DNA from: Candidatus Latescibacterota bacterium
GTDB taxonomy: Bacteria > Latescibacterota > UBA2968 > UBA8231
Assembly (NCBI GenBank): GCA_007571365.1
Contig: RKRN01000061.1
Coordinates: 1 to 42,373, forward strand
Reading direction: 5' to 3'
DNA: 42,373 nucleotides
Shown piece after piece: positions 19,611 to 28,001 of this stretch. The notes under the pieces were generated by a model. It made no database searches. It saw only the letters and a list, made by a program, of their open reading frames with translations, and was not told where the DNA came from. Positions within the stretch are counted from its first letter, which is position 1. Each line of letters opens with the position of its first letter. Made by a program: the position numbers and the translations under genes.

Positions 19611-20467
19611 TGATAGGTGCGCTTAGAAGCCGGATCGCCTTTTGCCTAGCTGTGGGCCGCGATGCCGTGGTGGCGACGTACCGCCACGATTGTACGACTG
19701 TGGCCTCAGCCATGGCTTTTGACTTTATATTTGCCATTTTCCCGGGCATTCTCATTTTGACGGCCCTATTGGGACTCTTGGGCATATCGTCTGAGGATTT
19801 CATCAAAGTGCTCGGAATTTTGGACCTTGTCATTCCCACTCTGCTGCTGGGAGCCGTCGAAGACAATATCAGTTTTCTCTCGTCGCAAAGTTTGTTCGTT
19901 ATCGGGTTCTTGGGCGTCATCTGGCCGGCGTCGGCCAGCATGTCCACTACGATGATGGCATTCAACCGAGCCTACGGTGTACAAGAGCATCGGTCCTTTT
20001 ACAAGCGGCGCGTTCTTTCGCTCGCATTAGTCGTCATCCTAGGGATTTCTTTTGTTTTTTTCTTAAACCTCATCATATTTGGCGAACACGTCGAGAGTTG
20101 GCTGCGAGACTATTGGATTTCCTCACATTTTTCTCCGTTGGTGGCCTTGTTGAGGCGCGCAGTGGTCGTGGTCGGCATGGTTGCCACGGCCGCCTGTATT
20201 TACTACATCATGCCCGCTGTGCGCCTGCGCTGGTTGGACGTGTTGCCGGGGAGTGTGATGTTTGCTGGGCTGGCCGGGGTCATTGCCATTGCCTTGGATT
20301 ACATTGAGCGGTTCAGCTATTACAATACTATCGACGGCGTACTCGGGACTGCCATTATACTCTTGCTGTCCGCGTATTTGCTGGCTTCTTCATTATTGTT
20401 GGGCGGCGAATTGAACGCGGTGCTCTATCGCCGCCGCCCAGTTGACGCATACCCAACAGATTATTAG
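19610..20467 (+). CDS. YihY/BrkB family membrane protein
   Basis: The 285-residue protein has about six transmembrane helices. Family motifs include TTVASAMAFDFIFAIFPGILIL near the start, the central GVIWPASASMSTTMMAFNRAYGV and GTAIILLLSAYLLASSLLLGGELNAVL at the end. The family (UPF0761, formerly and wrongly called RNase BN) has no proven activity. The GTG start at 19610 shares one base with the previous TAG stop. A longer frame beginning at 19460 would read through the phosphatase and is rejected. Confidence 0.85.
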   Translation: MIGALRSRIAFCLAVGRDAVVATYRHDCTTVASAMAFDFIFAIFPGILILTALLGLLGISSEDFIKVLGILDLVIPTLLLGAVEDNISFLSSQSLFVIGFLGVIWPASASMSTTMMAFNRAYGVQEHRSFYKRRVLSLALVVILGISFVFFLNLIIFGEHVESWLRDYWISSHFSPLVALLRRAVVVVGMVATAACIYYIMPAVRLRWLDVLPGSVMFAGLAGVIAIALDYIERFSYYNTIDGVLGTAIILLLSAYLLASSLLLGGELNAVLYRRRPVDAYPTDY

Positions 20468-20512
20468 GTTGGGCTTATAGCAGCAATCGTGTTTTTGGGA
20501 AAGGAGTAGCCC

Positions 20513-20968
20513 ATGCGCAAAAGTTTAATCCTATTCGCGCTCGTCAGCGGGCTTGTAGCCTGTGGGGGTGGCAAAAAAGATGAGCTGACCCCTTATATCC
20601 AGACCTTGCAGGATTTGGATCGCTATAGCCAACAGCTAATGCGCTATCAGGTATACCTAAAGACCGAGGGCATGACCAGTCAGGCCCACGACGTCAAAGA
20701 GGTCATGCAAACCTTGCTCGACGAACTAGAGAAGATTGAGTTGGAAGACAAATATGTCCGCGCTTTAAACAACAAAATGAAGCGGACCTTGAAAGCGGCG
20801 ATGCGCAAGCTGGTCGAGCCGGATTTTCCGACGTTTGTGCCCAATGCTCAAAAGAGCATTGCGGTCGTCGAAGAAGAATTCATCACCGTGTACTCCAACT
20901 TACAGAGAATGTGGGAGGAGGCCGGCAAGACCGAACCCTTCCCACTCAAGTGGGAAGCCGCAAAATAG
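20513..20968 (+). CDS. Predicted lipoprotein, unknown function
   Basis: The 151-residue protein has a short signal peptide with lipobox LVAC (Cys17) and then GGGKKDELTPYIQ. The rest is predicted helical and charged, with a likely coiled-coil (DVKEVMQTLLDELEKIELED, residues about 60-80) and many Lys/Glu. I do not recognise a family. AAAGGAG lies seven bases before the ATG. A strong terminator follows, so this is a short unit or the end of one. Confidence 0.8.
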   Translation: MRKSLILFALVSGLVACGGGKKDELTPYIQTLQDLDRYSQQLMRYQVYLKTEGMTSQAHDVKEVMQTLLDELEKIELEDKYVRALNNKMKRTLKAAMRKLVEPDFPTFVPNAQKSIAVVEEEFITVYSNLQRMWEEAGKTEPFPLKWEAAK

Positions 20969-20998
20969 TTGCGTCCGCCGCCTGCGGCACCTGTACTG

Positions 20999-21027
20999 AG
21001 CTCCCCCGATAACCGGGGGAGCTTTTT
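20999..21027 (+). terminator. Strong intrinsic terminator after the lipoprotein gene
   Basis: AGCTCCCCCG (20999-21008) and CGGGGGAGCT (21014-21023) form a ten-base perfect stem with an ATAAC loop, followed by TTTT. Confidence 0.9.
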
Positions 21028-21066
21028 GCGTTCAATTCCCGCGCAGCAGAAAGAGGTGAACAAACC

Positions 21067-21261
21067 ATGATGTTCATGTTGTTCAAATTGCTGCTTGCGG
21101 CGGCGATCGTGTTGCTGTGTTGCGCCGTGTACCGGCAGCTAAGAAACGGTCCGCGCCGCGGCGGGTCCAACCAACGCAGCAGCATTGATCCGAGTCGAGT
21201 CGCCGAGGCCGAATACAGCATATTGGACGAAGAAGGGGCTGAGCGCAAAGATCGTGGCTAA
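21067..21261 (+). CDS. Small membrane protein (64 aa), unknown
   Basis: The 64-residue ORF has one N-terminal transmembrane helix (FKLLLAAAIVLLCCAVY) then a basic region (RQLRNGPRRGG) and an acidic tail. GAGGTG lies upstream of the ATG. Its stop overlaps the probable holA start by eight bases, so it may be translationally coupled to holA. No family is recognised; the size and topology fit a small membrane-anchored accessory protein, but it could also be a leader ORF. Confidence 0.5.
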   Translation: MMFMLFKLLLAAAIVLLCCAVYRQLRNGPRRGGSNQRSSIDPSRVAEAEYSILDEEGAERKDRG

Positions 21262-22273
21262 GAAAGCCAAAGGGCCAAGTCCCGCTGCACTGCTAGCCGA
21301 AATCGCCAAGGGGGATGTTCGGCCCTTTTATTTTTTACACGGGGACGAGGAATACGAGCGCGACGCCTTAGTCGCGTCTATAATTGACGCCTTGGTGTCA
21401 GCGCAGACGCGGGATTTTAATCTCGACGTCCTGCGGGCTGAACGCCTAGAGGTACTGGACTTTTTTCAGGTCTATGAGACCTATCCCATGATGGCTGAGA
21501 GTCGGCTGATTGTCCTGCGCGATGCCGAGGCTCTGACGACCGACCAGTGTCGCGGCTTGGAGCGCGTATTTGCAACGCCGGTCGAGACCAGTCGCCTCTT
21601 AGTAGTGGGCCAAAAGGTCGATATGCGGCGGAAGTTCTTTCGCGAACTGGCACGCAAGGGTTGTGCGCTAGAATTTAGGCATCCTTACGACAACCAAGTT
21701 CCGCGGTGGATACAGCGGTACGCCAAGCGTCAGGGGGTGCCAATTGAGCCGGCGGCCGTCCAGCTACTTAGCCAGTACGTAGGGGCCAAGCCAAGGGAGC
21801 TAGTCAGCGAGATAGAAAAGTTGGTCAGTTTTGTCGGGGTGAGCCAGCCGGTCACCGCCGCTGCGGTTGAACAAGTCGCTGGCATCACGCGCGGAGCTAG
21901 TGTGTTTGAACTCGCCGATGCCCTCGGCAAAGGGCAGGGCAAGCTAGCCCAAAAGCTGATGCAACAGTTTCTCAGCCAAGGAGAAGAGCCCATTCGCGCC
22001 GTAGCCATGGTCACCCGCCACTTCCAGCTTTTGCTCAAGGCTAAGGGGCTAATGGACCAGTCGCTACCGCGCGACAAAATGGCCGTTGAATTAGGGGTTG
22101 CTCCGTTCTTTTTGCCCGGGTATTTACAGCAGGCTCAGCGCCGCTCCGCCGCTTGGCTGTGGGCGGGGTTGAGTGCCTTGAGCGAAGCCGATTGGCGGCT
22201 GAAGTCGCAGGGGCGACGCCAGGAGCATCTGATTTTGGAGCTACTGGTGACCAAGTTGTGCAGGAAGCACTGA
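21254..22273 (+). CDS. holA: DNA polymerase III subunit delta
   Basis: The 339-residue clamp-loader subunit opens the beta clamp. Motifs include FYFLHGDEEYERDALV, FNLDVLRAERLEVLDFFQVYETYPMMAESRLIVLRDAE in the N-terminal domain, and the C-terminal GASVFELADALGKG with EEPIRAVAMVTRHFQLLLKAK. These match HolA of other bacteria, which is poorly conserved in general. I chose the GTG at 21254 (VAKKAKGPSP); a longer frame back to 21185 runs inside the 64-codon ORF. A Shine-Dalgarno is weak, consistent with coupling to the preceding ORF. Confidence 0.88.
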   Translation: MAKKAKGPSPAALLAEIAKGDVRPFYFLHGDEEYERDALVASIIDALVSAQTRDFNLDVLRAERLEVLDFFQVYETYPMMAESRLIVLRDAEALTTDQCRGLERVFATPVETSRLLVVGQKVDMRRKFFRELARKGCALEFRHPYDNQVPRWIQRYAKRQGVPIEPAAVQLLSQYVGAKPRELVSEIEKLVSFVGVSQPVTAAAVEQVAGITRGASVFELADALGKGQGKLAQKLMQQFLSQGEEPIRAVAMVTRHFQLLLKAKGLMDQSLPRDKMAVELGVAPFFLPGYLQQAQRRSAAWLWAGLSALSEADWRLKSQGRRQEHLILELLVTKLCRKH

Positions 22274-22275
22274 GC

Positions 22276-22304
22276 TTGACAATGGGTAGTGCCACAACTA
22301 TAAT
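22276..22304 (+). promoter_or_regulatory. Consensus sigma-70 promoter of trxA
   Basis: TTGACA (22276-22281), a 17-base spacer and TATAAT (22299-22304) form an exact consensus promoter. The predicted start is near 22311 and the leader to the GTG of trxA is about 68 bases. It starts three bases after the holA stop codon. Confidence 0.85.
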
Positions 22305-22378
22305 GTGAGACACAAGGTAAGGTGTTGTGTTTGTAACATATTGAAAAGTATAAACTAACAAGCAAAGGATGATCTATC

Positions 22379-22705
22379 GTGAGCGAACCTATCGTCTTGA
22401 CCGATGACAATTTCAGTGCCGAAGTCCTCAACGCTAGCCAGCCGGTGCTGGTGGATTTTTGGGCGACGTGGTGCGGGCCGTGCCGAATGATCGCACCGAT
22501 TGTTCAAGAATTGAGCAGCGAATACGAAGGCCGGGCCAAAGTGGGCAAATTGGACGTCGATGCGGCCCAGCAAACAGCGGCCGAATTCGGCATCCGTAGT
22601 ATCCCTACCTTACTCATTTTCAAGGAGGGTAAAGTTGCCGATCAGATCATTGGTGCCGTCCCCAAAGGGCAAATCACCGAAAAGCTAGAGGCCGCCTTGG
22701 TCTAA
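22379..22705 (+). CDS. trxA: Thioredoxin
   Basis: The 108-residue protein is a canonical thioredoxin with active site WCGPC (LVDFWATWCGPCRM), cis-Pro in SIPTLLIF and GAVPKGQI near the end. It reduces cytoplasmic disulfides. The GTG start at 22379 is preceded by AAGGATGATC, about nine bases upstream. A consensus promoter precedes it. Confidence 0.96.
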   Translation: MSEPIVLTDDNFSAEVLNASQPVLVDFWATWCGPCRMIAPIVQELSSEYEGRAKVGKLDVDAAQQTAAEFGIRSIPTLLIFKEGKVADQIIGAVPKGQITEKLEAALV

Positions 22706-22712
22706 TAAGCAC

Positions 22713-23291
22713 ATGCCGTCTGATCCTCTCTGGAGGCATGTATTTGGTCGTCTGCAAGAGCGCGTAAGGAGCAGCCGCAACGAGGACGAGACTGCCGTCG
22801 GTAAGCTCTTGCAGAAAGTGCCCATTTTTCAGGAACTAAGCCGGCGCGAACTGCACCAGATAGAAGAGATGCTCTACGGGCCGCGGGATTGGTGCGCTGG
22901 CGAGGCGATTGTCAACCAAGGCGATCCTGGGATGGGCATGTACATCGTCGCCTCCGGCCAAGTGCGGATCGTACAGATGGGCGACGATGGGTTTGAGAAG
23001 CAGCTAGCCACCTTAACCCGGGGGAATTTTTTGGGGGCTCAGGCCCTCGTCGATGAATCGCCGCGCCCCGCTTCAGCTTACGCCCTCCAGCCTTGTAGTC
23101 TCCTCGTTTTTTGTCGCCCCGACTTACTCGAACTCATAGACACCAATCTCCCGCTCGCCTTGAAGATCGTCGAAGGCTTGGCGCAAGCCATCTCGACCGA
23201 TCTACTCGAAGTCATAGAGAAGCTCTCGGTGCAGTTGCGCGACTCTGAGCACTTGTTAAAAGGCGCGCGGCGTACGGGCAGTATTCAGTGA
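22713..23291 (+). CDS. Cyclic-nucleotide-binding-domain protein without DNA-binding domain
   Basis: The 192-residue protein has a cNMP-binding fold. Family motifs include LLQKVPIFQELSRRELHQIEEML, the AGEAIVNQGDPGMGMYIVASGQVRI block and GNFLGAQALVDESPRPASAYAL, where the phosphate-binding cassette (usually FGE..L...PRxA) is partly kept (FLGAQALVDESPRPA). No HTH follows, so it is not a CRP-type regulator. It may sense a nucleotide or serve only as a scaffold. It starts seven bases after trxA and its stop overlaps the next start (TGATG). Confidence 0.85.
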   Translation: MPSDPLWRHVFGRLQERVRSSRNEDETAVGKLLQKVPIFQELSRRELHQIEEMLYGPRDWCAGEAIVNQGDPGMGMYIVASGQVRIVQMGDDGFEKQLATLTRGNFLGAQALVDESPRPASAYALQPCSLLVFCRPDLLELIDTNLPLALKIVEGLAQAISTDLLEVIEKLSVQLRDSEHLLKGARRTGSIQ

Positions 23292-24670
23292 TGAATTGGC
23301 AAGTCAAAGCAGTACTCTCTTTGGTGGCCGTAGTGGTCGGCGGATGGTTTGTATATGAGATTCGCGGCATCCTCACGCCTTTTGTTTTAGCTTTTATCTT
23401 GGCCTATATCCTCTACCCAATCATCGATTGGATGGAGAGAAGGGGCTTGGGGCGGGCTTGGAGCACTCTGCTCGTCTTTTCGCTCGTTTTTGCGGGGTTG
23501 GGTCTAGGCGCATTCAAGGTTGGCGACAAGCTGGCTGGAGAAACGGTAGATAGGGTTTTTACCATCGCCAACACCGACGACAAACCGCTGATCATCCACG
23601 GGATGGTTTGGGAAGACGAGTCGCGGGACCAGCCGTTTGTCTTAAGAGAAGAGTACCGCTGGCCGCTCGAGATCGCCTCCATGGAGGAGTTGGCCGTTCT
23701 CTTGCGCTTTGTGCCCAAAGACCAAGCACCGGCTGCAAACGCGCTCTTGGTCGCGTACTCGCAGGGCCCAGACGAGTACAGTCAGCGCATTAGCGTCCAC
23801 GGCAATGGCGGTAGGGTCGCAAGAGGCCAAGCCAGTAGGTCGAGTTCTGTTGTGTTTTCGCGGGCCGATATTGGCTTTGGCGAGGCCGAACCCAACGTCT
23901 TGGTAGAAATCGGCGATAGGATCTTGGCGGAAACCAGCACCAGAGCTGCAAAAATTGAGCCTATGTTACAGCCCTATCTGGGGCGCGATTTTCGCCTCGC
24001 CGAGTTGATTCGAGAGCATGGCGAGCGGCTGATGAGGACCATGTTGGGAGGCACTACGCTGTTTATCGAGGGCGTAATCTCGGGCCTTACTTTTGTGGTG
24101 ATAGTGCCGTTTGTGGCCTTTTTCTTTCTCAAAGAAGGTCGGCGCTTGACGCGATGCCTGATGGCACTGGTTCCCAACGCCTATTTTGAATTGTGCCTAA
24201 ACCTGATGTACCAAGCCAATAGGCAGATCGGGAATTACATTCGCGGCCAGCTTTTGGCCGTCCTTGTCGTATCGGTCCTCGCTATTAGCGGCTTGTCCAT
24301 TCTCGGCGTCTATTATGCCCTGCCTTTGGGGCTGCTCGCTGGGTTGGCCAACGTAATCCCGTTTCTCGGGCCCTTGATCGGGATCGTCTGTTCTTCGATT
24401 GTGGCCTTGGCCACCGGCGGTGGCTTGGCGATGGTGGCCAAAGTAATCGTCATGTTTTTGGTTATCCAGCTAATCGACAACGTACTCATTCAACCGACGA
24501 TGGTGGCCAAAAGCGTTGAGTTGCATCCTTTGGTCGTACTTTTTGTCGTCATGGTGGGAAGCCAGTTGATGGGCATCGTCGGGATGCTGATCGCCGTGCC
24601 GCTCACGGGCATCGCGAAAGTAAGTGGCCAAACCATCTACGAAGGGGTCAAGCAATACCGCTTGAGATAG
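23291..24670 (+). CDS. AI-2E family transporter-like membrane protein with a soluble insertion
   Basis: The 459-residue protein has the AI-2E/PerM family fold: two N-terminal helices (about 7-45 and 60-80), a third after the insertion, then a core with PFVAFFFLKEG, QIGNYIRGQLL, GLANVIPFLGPLIG and NVLIQPTMVAKSVELHPLVVL. Between the first helices and the core, about residues 85-235, lies a soluble stretch much longer than in common members, including GMVWEDES and an Arg/Ser-rich GGRVARGQASRSSS. Substrate is unknown; despite the family name an AI-2 role should not be assumed. The ATG at 23291 overlaps the previous stop. Confidence 0.85.
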   Translation: MNWQVKAVLSLVAVVVGGWFVYEIRGILTPFVLAFILAYILYPIIDWMERRGLGRAWSTLLVFSLVFAGLGLGAFKVGDKLAGETVDRVFTIANTDDKPLIIHGMVWEDESRDQPFVLREEYRWPLEIASMEELAVLLRFVPKDQAPAANALLVAYSQGPDEYSQRISVHGNGGRVARGQASRSSSVVFSRADIGFGEAEPNVLVEIGDRILAETSTRAAKIEPMLQPYLGRDFRLAELIREHGERLMRTMLGGTTLFIEGVISGLTFVVIVPFVAFFFLKEGRRLTRCLMALVPNAYFELCLNLMYQANRQIGNYIRGQLLAVLVVSVLAISGLSILGVYYALPLGLLAGLANVIPFLGPLIGIVCSSIVALATGGGLAMVAKVIVMFLVIQLIDNVLIQPTMVAKSVELHPLVVLFVVMVGSQLMGIVGMLIAVPLTGIAKVSGQTIYEGVKQYRLR

Positions 24671-24671
24671 G

Positions 24672-24701
24672 TTGACAAACCCATCTATATTTTGCTTAAA
24701 T
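24672..24701 (+). promoter_or_regulatory. Promoter of the cold-shock-domain/clpX unit
   Basis: TTGACA (24672-24677) and TTAAAT (24696-24701) are 18 bases apart, with predicted start near 24708. The leader to the TTG start is about 60 bases. Confidence 0.55.
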
Positions 24702-24754
24702 ACACCTTACATCTCGAACTTTGGTACGAGGTACTTAAGGCCCTTTGAGGGGTA

Positions 24755-24760
24755 GGAGGA
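24755..24760 (+). promoter_or_regulatory. Ribosome binding site deciding a TTG start
   Basis: GGAGGA ends nine bases before TTG (24770-24772) and 21 bases before the first ATG in frame (24782), so the TTG is the better start for the cold-shock-domain gene. Confidence 0.65.
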
Positions 24761-24769
24761 ATAGATTAA

Positions 24770-25393
24770 TTGGGTAGTTCAATGCACTTAGAAAGCACGG
24801 CGGTGAGCGAATTGGCTCAACGCATAGGAGATGCCCGCAAGCTCTACGGCAACGATAGTCCTTACGTCATAGGTTTGATGACAGCTATCGAATGGATAAT
24901 CCAAGATGTCGAGGGTGGCCAAGGGCTCAAGCAAGACCTGCTCGCCCGCGTTCTAGACAGCGAAGGAAAGAAACAGCCGCCGCGTCCGCTTCCCGGCAGC
25001 ATAGAGAGCAGCTCCCCACCGCACGAACGCCGCACCTTGGCGGAAAACACTTGGACTCGCGGCATAGTCAAGTGGTTTAACAACGATAAGGGATATGGTT
25101 TTATCTCGACAGATAGCCATGTCGATGTCTTCGTCCACTGGCGCGATATTTCATCTTGGGACCGGACTTTGACCCAAGATGATGAAGTTGAGTTCATGGT
25201 GACCCGCACTGCCAAGGGATTCCAAGCCATCAACGTGATGAAGGCTGGCCAAGACAAGGCCGAAGAGGCGACGGACTCGGCCGAGGCGACAGAGACGGCC
25301 GACGAAACCGAGGAGGTCGCAAGTGCCGATGGCGACCTCTCTGAGAGCGAAGCCAGCGTCCCGGATTCCCAAGACGACGAGGGCGGGCTGTAG
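24770..25393 (+). CDS. Cold-shock-domain protein with helical N-terminus and acidic tail
   Basis: The 207-residue protein is three-part. Residues 1-75 form an uncharacterised helical region (VSELAQRIGDARKLYGND, WIIQDVEGGQGLKQDLL). Residues about 94-160 are a cold-shock domain with GIVKWFNNDKGYGFIS (RNP1) and VFVHW (RNP2). Residues 165-207 are an acidic tail rich in Glu, Asp, Ala and Thr. Cold-shock domains bind single-stranded RNA or DNA; short Csp proteins are about 70 residues, so the flanks are additions. The gene lies seven bases before clpX. Confidence 0.85.
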   Translation: MGSSMHLESTAVSELAQRIGDARKLYGNDSPYVIGLMTAIEWIIQDVEGGQGLKQDLLARVLDSEGKKQPPRPLPGSIESSSPPHERRTLAENTWTRGIVKWFNNDKGYGFISTDSHVDVFVHWRDISSWDRTLTQDDEVEFMVTRTAKGFQAINVMKAGQDKAEEATDSAEATETADETEEVASADGDLSESEASVPDSQDDEGGL

Positions 25394-25399
25394 GGGAAG

Positions 25400-26626
25400 A
25401 TGAGCAAAAAAACGTCCGATATAGCCTGTTCGTTCTGTGGCAAGGGGGGCGACCAAGTCGAGAAGATCGTTCAGGGCCCCTCAGTGTATATATGCAGTGA
25501 ATGTATCGGCTTATGCAACGAGAGGCTGTTAGAGGACGACGAACACGAGCTTAGGCTCAATGGCCGTCCCCTGCCCAAACCGGCCGAAATCAAGGCCCAT
25601 CTCGACGCGCATATTATCGGCCAAGAACGCGCTAAAAAGGCGCTCTCGGTCGCCGTGTACAACCACTACAAGCGGGTGCATTCCGGTGCGGCGGATGTCC
25701 AACTCAGCAAGAGCAATATCCTGCTCATCGGCCCCACCGGAGTGGGCAAGACGCTTTTGGCGGAGACGTTGGCGCGCATATTACAAGTACCTTTTGCGAT
25801 CGTCGATGCTACGGTCCTTACCGAGGCCGGGTATGTAGGCGAGGACGTGGAAAATATCCTCGTGCGGCTCCTCCAAGCCGCGGATTACGATGTCAAACAA
25901 GCCGAGCGCGGGATTTTATTTATCGACGAGCTAGACAAAGTCGCCCGCAAATCCGGTAATCCCTCCATAACTCGCGACGTTTCAGGCGAAGGCGTCCAAC
26001 AGGAGCTCCTTAAAATCTTAGAGGGAACCGTCTCGGGGGTGCCGCCGAAGGGCGGGCGCAAGCATCCCGAACAGCCTTTGGTACAAATAAACACCAAAAA
26101 CATTCTTTTTATCTGCGGAGGGGCTTTCGATGGGCTAGATAGAATTATCAGCCAGCGCATCGGAACCAAGTCCGTGGGCTTTGGCAGCTCCTTCGACGAT
26201 CACGAAGAAGTGAGCGGTGCTAATCTGTTGGCGCGAGTCGAACCCGAAGAATTGATCCAATACGGCTTGATTCCCGAGTTGATTGGCCGCTTGCCAGTGG
26301 TGGGTGTCTTGCACCCCTTGGGCGATCAGGCACTCATGGATATCCTGCTCAAACCGCGAAACGCACTGGTCAAACAGTACCAGAAACTGTTTGAGATGGA
26401 CGGTATTGCCCTGCGGTTTGAGGGTGAGGGGCTGTACAAGGTCGTCGAATTAACCCAAGAAAAGGAAATGGGTGCGCGGGGTCTGCGGGCAGTTTTAGAG
26501 ACCGTCATGCTTGAAATCATGTTTGAGCTCCCGACCCGCGACGACATCGCCGAATGCGTCATTACCAAGGAGTTTATCGAAAATAAGGCCCCGCCGACCT
26601 TCGTGTACAACAAGAAGCGAGCTTGA
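25400..26626 (+). CDS. clpX: ATP-dependent Clp protease ATPase subunit ClpX
   Basis: The 408-residue unfoldase has an N-terminal C4 zinc finger (C10, C13, C32, C35), Walker A GPTGVGKT (about 111-118), the GYVGEDVEN pore loop, Walker [10 protein letters not shown] and the [18 protein letters not shown] block. The ClpP-contacting loop reads VGFGS where most relatives have IGFG. ClpX recruits substrates and feeds them to ClpP. It is usual to find clpP immediately upstream; here clpP is 1.4 kb away on the opposite strand. The ATG follows GGGGAAG. A terminator lies after the stop. Confidence 0.97.
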   Translation: MSKKTSDIACSFCGKGGDQVEKIVQGPSVYICSECIGLCNERLLEDDEHELRLNGRPLPKPAEIKAHLDAHIIGQERAKKALSVAVYNHYKRVHSGAADVQLSKSNILLIGPTGVGKTLLAETLARILQVPFAIVDATVLTEAGYVGEDVENILVRLLQAADYDVKQAERGILFIDELDKVARKSGNPSITRDVSGEGVQQELLKILEGTVSGVPPKGGRKHPEQPLVQINTKNILFICGGAFDGLDRIISQRIGTKSVGFGSSFDDHEEVSGANLLARVEPEELIQYGLIPELIGRLPVVGVLHPLGDQALMDILLKPRNALVKQYQKLFEMDGIALRFEGEGLYKVVELTQEKEMGARGLRAVLETVMLEIMFELPTRDDIAECVITKEFIENKAPPTFVYNKKRA

Positions 26627-26657
26627 TAGCCCAAACCGGGCGTTGCGCCTTAACGAT

Positions 26658-26703
26658 CCCTTCTCCGCGAGCGAGTGAACGCGCTGGTGGAGAAGGGTTT
26701 TTT
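26658..26703 (+). terminator. Intrinsic terminator after clpX
   Basis: CCCTTCTCC (26658-26666) and GGAGAAGGG (26689-26697) form a nine-base perfect stem, followed by six T. It ends 14 bases before the ATG of the next gene. Confidence 0.85.
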
Positions 26704-26717
26704 GTGAGAAAAGCGCC

Positions 26718-28001
26718 ATGCAACCTAGGCATTATCCAGCGCGGATGCAGTGGCAGCACCAGCCTGCGGCCACCGCGGCCACCGCAGGCGGGGAAGTGGC
26801 TGTGCGCGGGCGGATCGTCGACTTTGCTGCAGGTCGCGGCAGAATCGCAGACGAGAGTGGGGGGGTCAATTTCGTCGTCAAGGCGCGAGTCGGAGAGATA
26901 AAAGCCGGTGATATAGTCGAGCTATATGGTATTGTGGCAGAAGGTATTATATACGTTAATCAAGTTCGCTTATTAGTCTCTAGTCGAGCAGATTGGTGCC
27001 AAGGAGATTGGTCGCGGTTCCACGCCAATGGACTATGGGCGAATATGCGGATACGGGCCGCAGTATTGGAGGCGGTCCGCGATTTTTTTAAGGATGCCGG
27101 CTTTCTCGCGGTGGAGACGCCCACGTTGGTTTGCGCCTCGGCGCAAGAGGAGCATATACAGCTATTCGCCACAGAGTACCAACAAAATAAGACGAAGGAA
27201 CAGCTTTATCTGGCCCCCTCGCCCGAGTTGTACATGAAGCGATTGCTAGGGGTGGGCTTTGAGCGAATTTACCAGATCAGCCGCTCGTACCGCAATGGGG
27301 AGACGGGGCCGCAACACAATCCCGAGTTTACCCTAATCGAATGGTATCGGGCGTACGCCAGTTACGAGTCAATCATGGCCGACGTTGAGGATTTGGTGTC
27401 GCATGTGGCGAAAAGCGTCTGCGGGCAGTCGAGTGTAGTCCGAGCAGGGCGCGAGATCGGCTTACAGCCGCCGTGGGAGCGGCTCAGCGTCCGCGATGCT
27501 TTTGCGCGCTGGGCCGCCGTTGATTTGGAGGTCTGTACAGACGCGGAATCGCTTTTTCGCCGCGCACGGGTCCTAGGCTATGACAGTGCTAGACAAGAGG
27601 ATAGTTGGGAGGACTTATACCACAAAATTCTGCTGGAAAAAGTCGAGCCCGAATTGGCCAAACTAGGGGCTGTCCATCTTTTTGATTACCCCCGGCCATT
27701 GGCCGCGTTGGCCAAACTAAAAGAAGGTGATTCAGCCGTAGCCGAGAGAACGGAAGCGTACTTGGGGGGAGTGGAGCTGTCAAACGGCTATACCGAGTTA
27801 AACGACCCGACCCAGCAGCGCGAGCGCTTTGCGCGGAGTGCGCGGTCAGGGAGCGCACCAACCGACGAGGCATTTCTCGCAGCTATGGAGCGCGGCATCC
27901 CGCCGGCCGGTGGCGTGGCCTTGGGGTTGGATCGGTTGGTTATGATTGTTGCTGGCGCGTCTTGCCTAGCAGAGGTGATTGCCTTTCCACCGGGGCATTA
28001 G
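26718..28001 (+). CDS. epmA: EpmA/GenX-like lysyl transferase with an N-terminal OB-like domain
   Basis: The 427-residue protein is a class II lysyl-tRNA-synthetase paralogue. Motifs include [53 protein letters not shown], the late [11 protein letters not shown] and [11 protein letters not shown]. These match EpmA, which attaches lysine to EF-P. The 95-residue N-terminal part ([24 protein letters not shown] to about residue 70) reads like an OB fold, which E. coli EpmA lacks; true LysRS has one. It is too short for LysRS (about 500). The target is unproved and efp is not in the window. It converges with clpP, overlapping by four bases. Confidence 0.82.
   Translation: MQPRHYPARMQWQHQPAATAATAGGEVAVRGRIVDFAAGRGRIADESGGVNFVVKARVGEIKAGDIVELYGIVAEGIIYVNQVRLLVSSRADWCQGDWSRFHANGLWANMRIRAAVLEAVRDFFKDAGFLAVETPTLVCASAQEEHIQLFATEYQQNKTKEQLYLAPSPELYMKRLLGVGFERIYQISRSYRNGETGPQHNPEFTLIEWYRAYASYESIMADVEDLVSHVAKSVCGQSSVVRAGREIGLQPPWERLSVRDAFARWAAVDLEVCTDAESLFRRARVLGYDSARQEDSWEDLYHKILLEKVEPELAKLGAVHLFDYPRPLAALAKLKEGDSAVAERTEAYLGGVELSNGYTELNDPTQQRERFARSARSGSAPTDEAFLAAMERGIPPAGGVALGLDRLVMIVAGASCLAEVIAFPPGH

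Noticed and set aside
23291..24670. Possible frameshift in the AI-2E family gene because of the unusual insertion
   Set aside because: The frame is open with normal codon use and conserved helices on both sides, so an inserted domain is more likely.
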